Origin: Amycolatopsis sp. CA-230715 | GTDB taxonomy: Bacteria > Actinomycetota > Actinomycetes > Mycobacteriales > Pseudonocardiaceae | Direction: 5' to 3' | Length of the DNA stretch: 64,000 nucleotides | Assembly (NCBI RefSeq): GCF_018736145.1 | Contig: NZ_CP059997.1 | Coordinates: 3,471,501-3,535,500, forward strand | Shown here: positions 1 to 8,610 of the stretch, piece after piece | Position numbering within the stretch: position 1 is the stretch's first letter | Layout of the letters: every line of letters starts with the position of its first letter | Notes under the pieces: model-generated | Seen by the model: the letters and a program-made list of their open reading frames with translations, nothing else | Told to the model about the DNA's origin: nothing | Databases searched by the model: none | Position numbers and translations under genes: made by a program

Positions 1-615
1 CTGCCGAGCATCACCGCGCTGGCCGACCAGTACGGGGTGTCGAAACCCATGATGCGCGAAGCGGCAAGGCTCCTGCAGGCAGGCGGGAAGATCGTTTTCC
101 ACCACGGCAAACCGTGCGTGGTCGGCAGCCCCGGCGCCGAACAGCTCGACGACCTGTTCGGCTTCGTGCTCGGCCAGAAGCGCACCGACCTGATGGAGTT
201 GCAGGCGCTGCGCGAAGTGCTCGAAATCGCCGCGGCGAGGGCGGCCGCGAGCGTGGCCACCGCCGCCGAGCACGCGGACCTCCGCGAGCACCTCGACCGC
301 TACCTGGCCGTGCCCGTCCCCGGCGACGCGCTGCACGCCGCCGACATCGCGCTGCACGCCGCGGTGATGCGGGCGGGCGGGAACCGGTTGTTCGCGATGC
401 TGCTCGACGGCATCACCGGCCTGCTGCAGGTTTCCCGTCGCGAGGCGTGGGCGCAGTACGAGAGCGAAGGCGGCACACTCGCCCTCGCCCACGAACGCCA
501 CCAGCGCATCGTGGACACCATTTGCGACGGCGACCCGGAGGCCGCCGCGCAAGCGATGCTCGACGATCTCACCGACACCCGGGACGCACTCACGGTGCTG
601 ATCCGGCCGAGCTGA
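1..615 (+). CDS. GntR-family transcriptional regulator, FCD subfamily (5' truncated)
   Basis: The frame is open from the first base, so the start lies upstream; 204 residues are visible before the TGA at 613-615. The first ~35 residues look like the end of a winged helix-turn-helix (ADQYGVSKPMMREAARLL), and the rest is a helical ligand-binding and dimerisation domain of the FCD type (LREVLEIAAARAA, then DIALHAAVMRAGGN, then HERHQRIVDTICDGDPEAA). FCD regulators usually bind small organic acids or sugar acids and repress neighbouring catabolic genes. The target genes would lie to the left or be the convergent methyltransferase, which starts 9 bp beyond its stop on the other strand. The ligand cannot be read from sequence. 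Confidence 0.85.
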   Translation: MPSITALADQYGVSKPMMREAARLLQAGGKIVFHHGKPCVVGSPGAEQLDDLFGFVLGQKRTDLMELQALREVLEIAAARAAASVATAAEHADLREHLDRYLAVPVPGDALHAADIALHAAVMRAGGNRLFAMLLDGITGLLQVSRREAWAQYESEGGTLALAHERHQRIVDTICDGDPEAAAQAMLDDLTDTRDALTVLIRPS

Positions 616-623
616 TCTCGCCG

Positions 624-1364
624 TTACGCGCGGACGCCGACGAAGTACGGGTGGCCGGTGTGCCCGCCCTCGGGTGCTTCGATCTCGAACTTCAAGCCCG
701 CCAGGCGAAAGGCCTCTTCGTACTGTTCCTGGGTGTAGAGCCGGAGCCGGTGCGTTTCGTCGAAATGGCGTACCCCACCTCGTTCATCGGCGACGAGGTA
801 ATGCATGTCCACCACCGAGAAGTCGCCCTCCAGCCTCGAATGCGACACCCGCGCGATCGTGTAGCCGTCGATCTCGACCAGGTTCTTGGAGACGAAGCCG
901 GGCAGGAACGTCTCGGGGAACCACCACGGTTCGACCAGCAGCACACCGCCGGGGGCGAGCGCGCGCGCCATGCACCGCAGCGCCGAGTTCAGCTGCTCGA
1001 CCGTGCTCAAATAGCCGACGACGGTGAACAACGAGGTCACCACGTCGAACGTGCGATCCACGGTGAAGTCCGCGATGTCACCGCGGTGCAGCGGCACGGC
1101 GGGCAACCGGGCCGCGGCCAGTGCCAGCATGTCCTCGGACAGATCGATTCCCTCGACATGGCCGAAATCGGCAGCGAAGTGCGCGAGGTGGACTCCCGTT
1201 CCACAGCCGACATCGAGAAGGGACTGGGCGCTCGGGTTCCGGGAGCGGACGATGTCGATGACCGTGTCGCACTCCGCCTGGTAGTCCTTTCCGCGCGCCC
1301 GGTACAGCAGATCGTAAACTCCGGCAACATCGTGCTGGAAAACCTCAGACATAGGCGTCGGCAT
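624..1364 (-). CDS. SAM-dependent methyltransferase resembling dTDP-3-aminosugar N,N-dimethyltransferases (DesVI/TylM1 type)
   Basis: 246 residues, class I Rossmann methyltransferase. The SAM-binding glycine motif is DVGCGTG at 51-57. The N-terminal YDLLYRARGKDYQAEC block, EPWWFPETF at 145-153 and a C-terminal FVGVRA are characteristic of DesVI/TylM1 enzymes, which dimethylate the 3-amino group of dTDP-sugars such as desosamine or mycaminose; I recognise the resemblance from memory of those sequences. No macrolide-sugar glycosyltransferase or polyketide gene is adjacent. rmlA lies 5.4 kb away and aminotransferases further on, so it could act on an aminosugar of the surface polysaccharide. The start is ATG 1364; a second ATG four codons in is possible. 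Confidence 0.8.
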   Translation of the reverse strand: MPTPMSEVFQHDVAGVYDLLYRARGKDYQAECDTVIDIVRSRNPSAQSLLDVGCGTGVHLAHFAADFGHVEGIDLSEDMLALAAARLPAVPLHRGDIADFTVDRTFDVVTSLFTVVGYLSTVEQLNSALRCMARALAPGGVLLVEPWWFPETFLPGFVSKNLVEIDGYTIARVSHSRLEGDFSVVDMHYLVADERGGVRHFDETHRLRLYTQEQYEEAFRLAGLKFEIEAPEGGHTGHPYFVGVRA

Positions 1365-1494
1365 CCTGTTCGCTCGGGGATCAGGTGTCTACCCGGAGAA
1401 GGGTAACGGGGCTTATGGTCGGTTTGCGCGGTCGTGTCGGCATTGCCGGGTAGGAATAGGGGTTACGGACGCCTCTCGGCTTTTCGAGGAGTTC

Positions 1495-2187
1495 TCACGC
1501 CGGATTGGTGAGCGCGACCATCCCCGCCGGAAGGGTTTCGGTACCGAAGGCGCGACCGATCGCGAGCCCGGTTCGCGCGGCGACTTCGGCCGCGTCGACG
1601 AGCACGAGTTCGTGCCGTTCGTCGTCTCGGCGCCAGAAATCACCGCACTCGGTGAAGATCGTGAAATCGAACAAGAACCGGTCCGCACGCGGTACCGCGA
1701 AACGGGTGATCATCGCCCAGCCGTCACCGAGGCGGGCTTTGGCCGACGCGTTCCGGTGCGCTTCTCCCCAAGCCAGGTCGCACAGATCGACGGCGAGGAT
1801 TCCACCCGGCCGCACCGCGCGCGAAGCGGCCTCCAACGCGGCGACGACGGCATCGGCGTCGGTCAGGTAGTTCAGCACGTTGCCGATGCTGACGACCGCG
1901 TCCGCTCGCGGCAGCGGATCGTCCGGCAGGCGCAACGGCCGCACGTCCGCCTCGGGGACGTGCGCACGCGCGTGTTCGAGCATGTCCTCGGACGCATCGG
2001 TCGCGATCACGCGGTACCCCGCGTCGACGAGGTGGCGGGTGAGCAAACCCGTGCCGCAGCCCAGTTCCAGCACGGTGCCGCCCCGGAGCGGTGCCAGCAG
2101 CGCGAGTATTCCCGGCGCGCAGTTCACGGCGTGGAAACCGAGGGCTTCTCGATAAACGCGGGCGAGATCGGCACGATAGGACCCCAT
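1495..2187 (-). CDS. class I SAM-dependent methyltransferase
   Basis: 230 residues beginning MGSYRADLARVYREALGFHA. Motif I is ELGCGTG at 41-47, an acidic residue follows in VIATDAS, and GNVLNYL plus a later AVRPGGILAVDL complete a Methyltransf_25-like core. The substrate cannot be inferred. Its start codon (2187-2185) overlaps the start codon of the rightward CYTH gene (2186-2188) inside one CATG tetranucleotide, so the genes are divergent with no intergenic space. A longer reading beginning at 2289 would run antisense through the CYTH gene and looks wrong; a GTG at 2193 is an alternative start. The last codons lie 130 bp from the next methyltransferase on the same strand, which may be co-transcribed. 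Confidence 0.75.
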   Translation of the reverse strand: MGSYRADLARVYREALGFHAVNCAPGILALLAPLRGGTVLELGCGTGLLTRHLVDAGYRVIATDASEDMLEHARAHVPEADVRPLRLPDDPLPRADAVVSIGNVLNYLTDADAVVAALEAASRAVRPGGILAVDLCDLAWGEAHRNASAKARLGDGWAMITRFAVPRADRFLFDFTIFTECGDFWRRDDERHELVLVDAAEVAARTGLAIGRAFGTETLPAGMVALTNPA

Positions 2188-2749
2188 GGGCACAGCCAAG
2201 CACGTCGAGGCGGAACTGACCGCGTTCGTCCACGATCCCGAGCGCTTGCACGCCGAGCTTTCCCGCCGCGCCGAAGCCGAGACGTGCACCTACGCCGACA
2301 CCTACTACGACGACGCGCACAAGGGGCTCGCCGGGCGGGGGCTCAAGCTCCGGGTCCGGCGGATCAGCACCGGCGAAGTGCTCCTCACGTTCAAGGAGCG
2401 CGCCGTCGACACGCACGGTTCGAAGCCCGAGCACGAGACAACGGTGGGCAGCGCGGAAGTGCTCCACACCGTGTTCACCGCGCTCGGGCTCCGCGAAAGC
2501 GCGGCGCTCACCAAGCACTGCACCAACTACCGGTTCAGCCACGACGGCCACGCGCTGTTCGCCACGGTCGCCGAGATCGACGAACTGCCCGGCCACACGT
2601 TCCTCGAACTCGAATGCGTCACCGGCGAAGACGACGTGCCGGAAGCACTGCGGGCGATCAGGCAGGTGCTCGGCGACCTCGGCCTGCACGACCTCAGCAC
2701 CGTCTCCTACCTGAAGCAGATCAGCGGAAGCGCGGGACGATCTCGTTGA
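2186..2749 (+). CDS. CYTH domain protein (class IV adenylate cyclase / triphosphatase superfamily)
   Basis: 187 residues. The N-terminal HVEAELTAF carries the ExE motif of the triphosphate tunnel fold. KLRVRRI, LLTFKERAV, KHCTNYRF and FLELECVTGEDDVPEAL supply the alternating basic and acidic strands that bind triphosphate and metal. Relatives hydrolyse thiamine triphosphate or inorganic triphosphate, or make cAMP; the sequence does not decide. The start is fixed by an in-frame TAG at 2177-2179 just upstream, with a possible SD (AGGA) a few bases before ATG 2186. Its 3' end overlaps the end of the convergent GH84 gene by 29 bp. Confidence 0.8.
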   Translation: MGTAKHVEAELTAFVHDPERLHAELSRRAEAETCTYADTYYDDAHKGLAGRGLKLRVRRISTGEVLLTFKERAVDTHGSKPEHETTVGSAEVLHTVFTALGLRESAALTKHCTNYRFSHDGHALFATVAEIDELPGHTFLELECVTGEDDVPEALRAIRQVLGDLGLHDLSTVSYLKQISGSAGRSR

Positions 2750-5369
2750 CCTTCGGAACCGGTGAGCCCGATCGCCACACCAGCCGGACGCCGTCCGCGG
2801 GGCGGCCGCCGGTCCGCACCGAGGTGTAGGCCCCGGTCAGGAATCCGACCGTGCGCCACTGGCCGCCGGAACCGACCTGGATCTCCGCTCGCGGCGCCGG
2901 GTCCGAGGCGAGCACGGTGACGCCGTCCAAGGCGCGTGCGGACGCGGCCGTGACCGTCAGCACGTCACCCGGGGCAGGCGACGCTCCTTTGTAGACGGTG
3001 CTGGCGTCGCCGTCAGCGACGGCGGCGAGGTTCCCGGCCGGTCCGCCGGTGACCGCGAGCGGCGGGTTGTCCAGTGTGCCGACCGAAAACTCGCGCACCA
3101 CCACCCAGAACTCCTGTGCCGCGGTGACGCGCAGGCGCACGTACCGCGCCGTCGCGCCCGCGGGCAGGCCCGCGCTCACCACCGCCTGGTCGGTCGTGGT
3201 GGCCGCCTGCGCCCACGAGTTCCCGTCGGCCGAGTACTCCAATACGCCGTGGTGCACGTAATCGTTGGGGCTCTTGGCATTCCCCATCTTGATCTCGACG
3301 TGACCCACCGGTTTCACCGCGCCGAGGTCGACGCCGACGCTGCTGCCGACGGGCGGGTTCCAGTCGCTCCAGTAGAACGTGCCGTCGTCGCGGTCGACCA
3401 TCCGCGACGGCGCGTTGTCCTGGTAGGTACCGAGCCCCGAGGTGGTCGCGGTGGGCCGCATCGGCACGCCGAACGCCGTGTCGACCTTGCTCAACGCCTT
3501 GTCCAGGAACGGAGTGCACACCGACAGGCAGGGCAACGGCTGCTTCGCGCCGCGCGCGGTCTGCACCACGATGGCCTGGGCGCGCGCGTAGAGATCCGCG
3601 GTGGCGCGGCGTTCCGCCCACGCGCCCGCGTTGTCGCCGAAGCGTTGCGCCAGAAGCATTTTCACCGCGTGGCGCCCGGCGTCGCCGAGCAGGCCGAGCT
3701 TGTCGAGCCACGGGCCGATCTCGTCGAGGAACGCGGGGTTGTCCGCCATCCCCTTCCGCAGGTCGGCCGGGTTCGACGCGAGCTTGCGCAGGTAGTCGTC
3801 GAGCCGCCAAGTCGCGCCGAGCAGGTCACCGCGCCCGTCCAGCGCCGACCAGAACGCGTCGAGCAGCGGCCGCAGTACCGGCGAGTCCTGGTCCGGTTTG
3901 CCGGGGACGCGGTCGAGCGCGCCCGCGTAGTTGTTCTCGGAGAACACGGTCAGCGGCGCGGCGGCGCGTCCGCCGAGGTCCGCCAGCGCGGCGCGCCACG
4001 AAGCGTCCGGGTCGTAGGCCTTCGGGTTCCACAGGAAGTCGGCCGAGGTGAACTCCGCGATCTTCGACGATTCCGCCTGCACCATCGGGTTGGCCGTGAC
4101 ACCGGCCAGTTCGCCCGCGATGCCCGGTTCCCTTCCGACGTACGGGCCCATCAGGAGCCGGTCGGTGATGTAGTCGTTGACCGGGTAGTTGTCCCACACC
4201 AGGATGTCGTGCCCGAACACCTGGTGCGTCTGCTTCGCCTGCTCGGTGGTGATCGTCGGCGCGATCACGCCGACGCCGGTCCATTCGACGACCACCCGCG
4301 GGTCGAGCTGGGTGCGCAGCGCGGTCTTGTACCCGGAGTCGGCGAGGTCGTAGTACTCGGTCGGCACCATCTGCAGCCTGTCGATCCCGGGGTGGGTCTC
4401 GATGAACTGCTTCTGCACGGCGTTGAGCAGGAACGACTGCGCCGCACCCGCTGCGGCGCCGCCGGTGCCGAACTTCGCGGCGTCGGCGTCGCAGTTCCAC
4501 TTCGTGTACGAGATGTCGTCGAGCGGGATCGCGAACGAGCGGACGCCGATGTCCCACAGGGACTGGAACTTCGCCACCAGTTTGGTGGTTTCCGCCGGAT
4601 CGGAGTAGCAGATCGACAGCCCCGGCGACAGCGCGTAGGTGAAGTCGACGTGGTTCGCCGCGCCGCGGTCGACGAGCGCCTTGATCTCCGCGAGCTTGTC
4701 CGCGGGGTAGGTGTCGCGCCACCGCGCGCGCAGGTACGGGTCGTCCTTCGGCGAGTAGACGTAGATGTTCTGCTTGGTGCGGCCGTAGAAGTCCAGCTGG
4801 GCGAGCCGGTCGGCGTGCGACCACGGCGCGCCGTAGAAGCCTTCGATCACCCCGCGCAACGGCATCGCGGGCCAGTCCCGCACCTTGACCTCCGGGATCC
4901 GGTGCCCGGTGACGAGCTGGCGCAGCGTCTGCGCGGCGTAGAAGGTGCCGCGGGCGTCGGCGCCGGACAGCGCGAGTGTGCGGCTGGCGCGGTCGGCGGC
5001 CAGTACGTAACCGCCCGAGGCGAGCCCCGCCGGGCCTGGGACGCCGAGGCGGTCGAGCGCCTCCGTCGCAGGTCCGCCGAGGTACACCGTCAGTTCGGCG
5101 GGTCCTGGCACGAACCGTTTCGCGCCGGCGCCGCGCAACGCCTGTTCGACGACAGCGACCGCGGCCGGGTCGGCGTGCTCGCCGAAGACCTCGCCGACCG
5201 TCGCGGGGACGGCGAGCGCGCCGTGTCCGGCGTCGACCTGCTGGGGCACCGGCCAGACCTTCGGCACGGCGGCCTTCTCCGGCGCCGCCGAGGCCGCCGG
5301 GGCCACGACGACGGTCAGCGCCGTCACCGCCGTGACGAAGAGCCTGGTGAATCTGCTGGACAGGACCAT
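2721..5369 (-). CDS. secreted GH84 beta-N-acetylglucosaminidase with C-terminal F5/8-type carbohydrate-binding domain
   Basis: 882 residues from ATG 5369. A Sec signal peptide (FVTAVTALTVVVAPAASA, cleavage near 28-29) is followed by a GH20b-like domain (about 35-165), an NAGidase catalytic barrel (about 170-470) and an F5/8 discoidin-like module (about 645-775, with RMVDRDDGTFYWSDWN and VGVDLGAVKPVGHVEIKMG). GVIEGFYGAPW (173-183) and the catalytic Asp pair in IPLDDISY (D284-D285) are GH84 hallmarks. GH84 enzymes remove terminal beta-GlcNAc by substrate-assisted catalysis, here probably from extracellular glycans. A longer reading from 5540 adds an implausible N-terminus before the signal peptide. 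The divergent promoter carries a dre-like site, suggesting GlcNAc-responsive control. Confidence 0.9.
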   Translation of the reverse strand: MVLSSRFTRLFVTAVTALTVVVAPAASAAPEKAAVPKVWPVPQQVDAGHGALAVPATVGEVFGEHADPAAVAVVEQALRGAGAKRFVPGPAELTVYLGGPATEALDRLGVPGPAGLASGGYVLAADRASRTLALSGADARGTFYAAQTLRQLVTGHRIPEVKVRDWPAMPLRGVIEGFYGAPWSHADRLAQLDFYGRTKQNIYVYSPKDDPYLRARWRDTYPADKLAEIKALVDRGAANHVDFTYALSPGLSICYSDPAETTKLVAKFQSLWDIGVRSFAIPLDDISYTKWNCDADAAKFGTGGAAAGAAQSFLLNAVQKQFIETHPGIDRLQMVPTEYYDLADSGYKTALRTQLDPRVVVEWTGVGVIAPTITTEQAKQTHQVFGHDILVWDNYPVNDYITDRLLMGPYVGREPGIAGELAGVTANPMVQAESSKIAEFTSADFLWNPKAYDPDASWRAALADLGGRAAAPLTVFSENNYAGALDRVPGKPDQDSPVLRPLLDAFWSALDGRGDLLGATWRLDDYLRKLASNPADLRKGMADNPAFLDEIGPWLDKLGLLGDAGRHAVKMLLAQRFGDNAGAWAERRATADLYARAQAIVVQTARGAKQPLPCLSVCTPFLDKALSKVDTAFGVPMRPTATTSGLGTYQDNAPSRMVDRDDGTFYWSDWNPPVGSSVGVDLGAVKPVGHVEIKMGNAKSPNDYVHHGVLEYSADGNSWAQAATTTDQAVVSAGLPAGATARYVRLRVTAAQEFWVVVREFSVGTLDNPPLAVTGGPAGNLAAVADGDASTVYKGASPAPGDVLTVTAASARALDGVTVLASDPAPRAEIQVGSGGQWRTVGFLTGAYTSVRTGGRPADGVRLVWRSGSPVPKVNEIVPRFR

Positions 5370-5422
5370 CGTGCACCCCCATGTGCGCAGGCGATTACCA
5401 GAGGTTAACACCGGAAAGTGTG

Positions 5423-5438
5423 AATGGCCTAGACCACC
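5423..5438. promoter_or_regulatory. DasR-responsive element (dre)-like operator
   Basis: AATGGCCTAGACCACC matches the 16-bp dre consensus recalled for the GntR regulator DasR (ACTGGTCTAGACCACT type) at 13 of 16 positions, including the TAGACCA core. It lies 54 bp upstream of the GH84 start and 117 bp upstream of the sialidase-like gene, in their shared divergent promoter. A second half-site, TAGACCACC, follows at 5441-5449. DasR is released by glucosamine-6-phosphate, which would suit a GlcNAc-liberating enzyme. Binding is inferred. Confidence 0.55.
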
Positions 5439-5554
5439 GATAGACCACCCCGTCGGAAAATCCCCGCCGGAAAACTTGCTCGAATCGGGTGGAAATTCAG
5501 CGAACCGTGTCACTGAGTGGTGTAATCCCTGGGTCGCCACGACGTGAAGGGGTC

Positions 5555-6709
5555 ATGATGCGCCGCCTGGGAAACCTCGCAGCTCTGCTGATGTCGTTAC
5601 TCACCGTGACCGCTTTGGTGTCACCCACCCCCGCCGGTGCGGCGCAACGCCAGCCGCTCGGCGCCGGGGAGTATCCGCGCCTGATCCGGCTCCAGCACGC
5701 GACCGCGAGCAGGCAGGGCCACATCATCGCGGCGATGACCTCGCAGGACGCGAACATGAAGTTCACGCCGGTGTTCGAGAGCACCGACGAGGGCGGCAGT
5801 TTCCAGAAGATCGGCGAGATCCGCGACCCCGAGGGCGCGGCTGGCATGTGCTGCGGCACCCTCTACGAGCTGCCGCAGAAGGTCGGCAGGCTCCGCGAGG
5901 GCACGCTGATCTGGGCCGCGAGCTACGGCCAGAACGGCGGCGCCACCCGCAGGGTCGGCATCAAGCTGTGGTCGAGCCGCGACGGCGGCCGAACCTGGTC
6001 GTTCCTGTCCGAGGCGGCGCGCTCGCACAACACCGACGGTGTCTGGGAACCGGAGCTCAACGTCGACGCGGGCGGCACGCTGTGGCTGCACTACGCCGAC
6101 GAGACCGAGGCGCCGCGGTTCGCGCAGGTGCTGAACCGGGTCGCGTCGAGCGACGGCGTCAACTGGGGCACCAAGCAGCGCACCATGTCGATCCCGCCGG
6201 ACCGCGTGCGGCCCGGGATGCCGATCGTGCGCAGGCTGCCGAACGGCCAGTTCTACTTCGGCTACGAGATCTGCAACTTCGGCAAGCGGTATTGCGACCC
6301 GTACTTCAAGATCTCACCCGACGGCGCGAACTTCGGCGACCCCGGCGCGCCGGGCACCGAGATCGGCACCGCCGAGGGAAACCACTTCCAGCACGCGCAG
6401 ACCGTCACCCTGTTCCCCGGCGGCCCGAACGGCACGCGGCTGCTGATGGTCGGGCAGATCTTCGTCGACCCGTCGGGGAAACCGTTGCCGGGCAACGGGA
6501 AAACGCTGCTGGCGAACGACAACTTCGGCACCGGCCCCTGGTACCCCCTGCCCGCGCCGGTCGAAATCGCCAACCCCTACAACAACCCCTGCCCGAACTA
6601 CAGCTCGACGCTTTTACCGGTGGACGGCGGCAAGAACGTGCTGCAGATTGCGAACGAGTACGTCGGCAACACCTGCACCGCGTTCTTCGGCAAGGGCCCC
6701 GCCGCCTGA
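5555..6709 (+). CDS. secreted sialidase/BNR-repeat glycosidase-like protein
   Basis: 384 residues. A signal peptide (LAALLMSLLTVTALVSPTPAGA, cleavage near 29) precedes a beta-propeller with two readable Asp-box-like turns, ESTDEGGSF (75-83) and SSRDGGRTW (140-148), and a FRIP-like start (YPRLIRLQ). Such proteins are exo-sialidases or other exo-glycosidases; the arginine triad cannot be assigned with certainty, so true sialidase activity is unproven. Start ATG 5555 (or 5558) sits after a GAAGGGG Shine-Dalgarno. It is divergent from the GH84 gene and may share its dre-like operator, as would fit glycan scavenging. A longer start at 5489 would precede the RBS and is disfavoured. Confidence 0.8.
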   Translation: MMRRLGNLAALLMSLLTVTALVSPTPAGAAQRQPLGAGEYPRLIRLQHATASRQGHIIAAMTSQDANMKFTPVFESTDEGGSFQKIGEIRDPEGAAGMCCGTLYELPQKVGRLREGTLIWAASYGQNGGATRRVGIKLWSSRDGGRTWSFLSEAARSHNTDGVWEPELNVDAGGTLWLHYADETEAPRFAQVLNRVASSDGVNWGTKQRTMSIPPDRVRPGMPIVRRLPNGQFYFGYEICNFGKRYCDPYFKISPDGANFGDPGAPGTEIGTAEGNHFQHAQTVTLFPGGPNGTRLLMVGQIFVDPSGKPLPGNGKTLLANDNFGTGPWYPLPAPVEIANPYNNPCPNYSSTLLPVDGGKNVLQIANEYVGNTCTAFFGKGPAA

Positions 6710-6778
6710 CCTCGGCGGGTCACCCGATTCGGTTATGCTCGCGGGGGGCTTGCGGGTAATCGGGAGGAGACGGGTGCG

Positions 6779-7660
6779 ATGAAGGGGATCGTGTTGGCGG
6801 GGGGCAGCGGCACGCGGCTGCACCCGATCACCCAAGCGGTGTCCAAGCAGTTGCTCCCGGTGTACGACAAGCCGATGGTCTACTACCCGATCTCGGTGCT
6901 CATGCTGGCCGGGATCCGCGAGATCCTGATCATCTCCACCCCGTCCGACCTGCCCGGTTTCCAGCGCCTGCTCGGCAACGGCAGCCAGTTCGGGTTGCAG
7001 CTCTCCTACGCCGTTCAGCCCAGTCCCAACGGCCTCGCGGAGGCGTTCGTCATCGGCGCGGACTTCATCGGCGACGACGACGTCGCGCTGGTGCTCGGCG
7101 ACAACATCTTCTACGGGCTCGGTTTCTCCGACATCATGAAGCACGAAGTGTCCGCAATGGACGGTTGCGTGCTGTTCGGCTACCGGGTGAAGGATCCGCA
7201 GCGGTACGGCGTCGGCGAGGTGGACGCGAACGGGAAACTGCTGTCCATCGAGGAAAAACCCGCGCGGCCGAAGTCGGACAAGGCGATCACCGGCCTGTAC
7301 TTCTACGACAACAAGGTGATCGAGATCGCCCGCGGGCTGGCGCCGTCCGCGCGCGGCGAACTCGAGATCACCGACGTGAACCTGACCTACCTCCGCCAGG
7401 GCAAGGCGAAGCTCGTCGACCTCGGGCGCGGGTTCGCCTGGCTGGACACCGGCACGCACGATTCGCTGCTGGAGGCTGGCCAGTTCGTCCAGGTGCTCGA
7501 ACACCGCACCGGGATCCGGATCGCCTGCCTGGAAGAAGTCGCGCTGCGGATGGGCTACATCGACGCGGACCAGTGCTACGCGCTCGGCGCGAAGCTGGCG
7601 AAATCCGGCTACGGCGAATACGTGATGAACGTCGCGCGCGCAGCGGGCGCCACTTCCTGA
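6779..7660 (+). CDS. rmlA: glucose-1-phosphate thymidylyltransferase
   Basis: 293 residues, full length for the family. The nucleotidyltransferase signature GGSGTRLHP (8-16), the SKQLLPVYDKPM block (22-33), LVLGDNIFYG and EEKPARPKS are all present, as is the metal-binding LDTGTHDSLLEAG near 230. It makes dTDP-glucose from dTTP and glucose-1-phosphate, the entry step to dTDP-rhamnose and dTDP-aminosugars. GGGAGGAG at 6762-6769 is the RBS. rmlB, rmlC and rmlD are not adjacent, so the rest of the pathway must be elsewhere. It is a single gene, convergent with htpX across a pair of palindromic repeats. Confidence 0.96.
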   Translation: MKGIVLAGGSGTRLHPITQAVSKQLLPVYDKPMVYYPISVLMLAGIREILIISTPSDLPGFQRLLGNGSQFGLQLSYAVQPSPNGLAEAFVIGADFIGDDDVALVLGDNIFYGLGFSDIMKHEVSAMDGCVLFGYRVKDPQRYGVGEVDANGKLLSIEEKPARPKSDKAITGLYFYDNKVIEIARGLAPSARGELEITDVNLTYLRQGKAKLVDLGRGFAWLDTGTHDSLLEAGQFVQVLEHRTGIRIACLEEVALRMGYIDADQCYALGAKLAKSGYGEYVMNVARAAGATS

Positions 7661-7670
7661 GCCTTCGCGT

Positions 7671-7723
7671 GCCCCGAAGGTGACGTTCGGGGCATCTACC
7701 GCCCCGAAGGCCACCTTCGGGGC
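7671..7723. repeat. pair of 23-bp palindromes, 30 bp apart (partial copy of the palindromic element)
   Basis: Two palindromes lie at 7671-7693 and 7701-7723, each with 8-10-bp GCCCCGAA(GG) / (CC)TTCGGGGC arms. The 7-nt spacer ATCTACC is the reverse complement of the GGTAGAT spacer in the element at 12754, so this is palindromes 2 and 1 of that element in reverse orientation. It fills the 83 bp between convergent rmlA and htpX and could act as a bidirectional terminator hairpin. Confidence 0.85.
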
Positions 7724-7743
7724 GTCGCCGGGGCGGCTCGCGG

Positions 7744-8610
7744 TCAGTGGCCTCGGCGGGCCATGGCTTCCAGGCGGCGGATCCGGTCCTCGATGGGCGG
7801 GTGCGTCGAGAACATCTTCGACAGCGATTCCCCCGGCCGGAACGGGTTCGCGATCATCAGGTGCGACTGCGAAACGATCTTCGGCTCCGGCACCAGCGGG
7901 GCCGCACGCGTTCCGGCGTCCAGTTTGGACAGTGCGGAGGCGAGGCCGAGCGGGTCGCCGGTCAGCTCCGCGCCCGACTCGTCCGCCTGGTACTCGCGCG
8001 ACCTGCTGACCGCGAGCCGCACCACGCTCGCCGCGATCGGGCCGAGCAGGACCAGCAGCAGCGAAACCAGCGGGCCGCCGTCGTCGTCGCGATCACCGCC
8101 GCCGAACAGCCCCGCGAACATCGCGAGGTTCGCCAGCACGCTGATCACGCTCGCCAGCGCGCCGGCGACGCACGAGATGAGGATGTCCCGGTTGTACACA
8201 TGGGACAGTTCGTGCCCCAGCACGGCGCGCAGTTCGCGCTCGGTCAGCAGTTCGAGGATGCCGGTGGTGCAGCACACCGCCGCGTGGCGCGGGCTGCGCC
8301 CGGTGGCGAAGGCGTTCGGCGCGCTGGTCGGGCTGACGTAGAGGTGCGGCATCGGCTGCCGCGCGGCCGTCGCGAGCTCGCGCACGATGCGGTACATGGC
8401 AGGCTGCTCGGCCTCCGAAACCGGGCGGGCGCGCATCGCCCTGAGCGCGAGCTTGTCCGAATTGAAATACGTGTACGCGTTGACACCGAGCGCCACCGCG
8501 AGCCCGATGAACAGCGCCGTCCTGCCGAACAGCGAGCTGACGCCGATGATGATGGCGCTCAGCAGGCCCAGCAGCAGCGCGGTTTTGAGCCCGTTCTGAT
8601 GACTGTGCAC
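7744..8610 (-). CDS. htpX: HtpX-like zinc metalloprotease, M48 family
   Basis: 288 residues from GTG 8610. Two N-terminal hydrophobic segments (about 8-27 and 31-50) are followed by the HELSH zinc motif (133-137), two more hydrophobic segments (about 143-168 and 181-203) and the third ligand in SREYQADESG (Glu 206). HtpX degrades damaged membrane proteins with its active site in the cytoplasm. The GTG is preferred because GGGAGG lies 9 nt before it; ATG 8628 and the longer frame from 8772 lack a good RBS. The catalytic apparatus looks intact. It is a single gene, divergent from the YVTN propeller gene. Confidence 0.92.
   Translation of the reverse strand: MHSHQNGLKTALLLGLLSAIIIGVSSLFGRTALFIGLAVALGVNAYTYFNSDKLALRAMRARPVSEAEQPAMYRIVRELATAARQPMPHLYVSPTSAPNAFATGRSPRHAAVCCTTGILELLTERELRAVLGHELSHVYNRDILISCVAGALASVISVLANLAMFAGLFGGGDRDDDGGPLVSLLLVLLGPIAASVVRLAVSRSREYQADESGAELTGDPLGLASALSKLDAGTRAAPLVPEPKIVSQSHLMIANPFRPGESLSKMFSTHPPIEDRIRRLEAMARRGH

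Noticed and set aside
3249..5408. Rightward 719-codon frame over the GH84 gene
   Set aside because: Antisense shadow with biased composition and no domain; the opposite frame has a signal peptide and the GH84 Asp pair.
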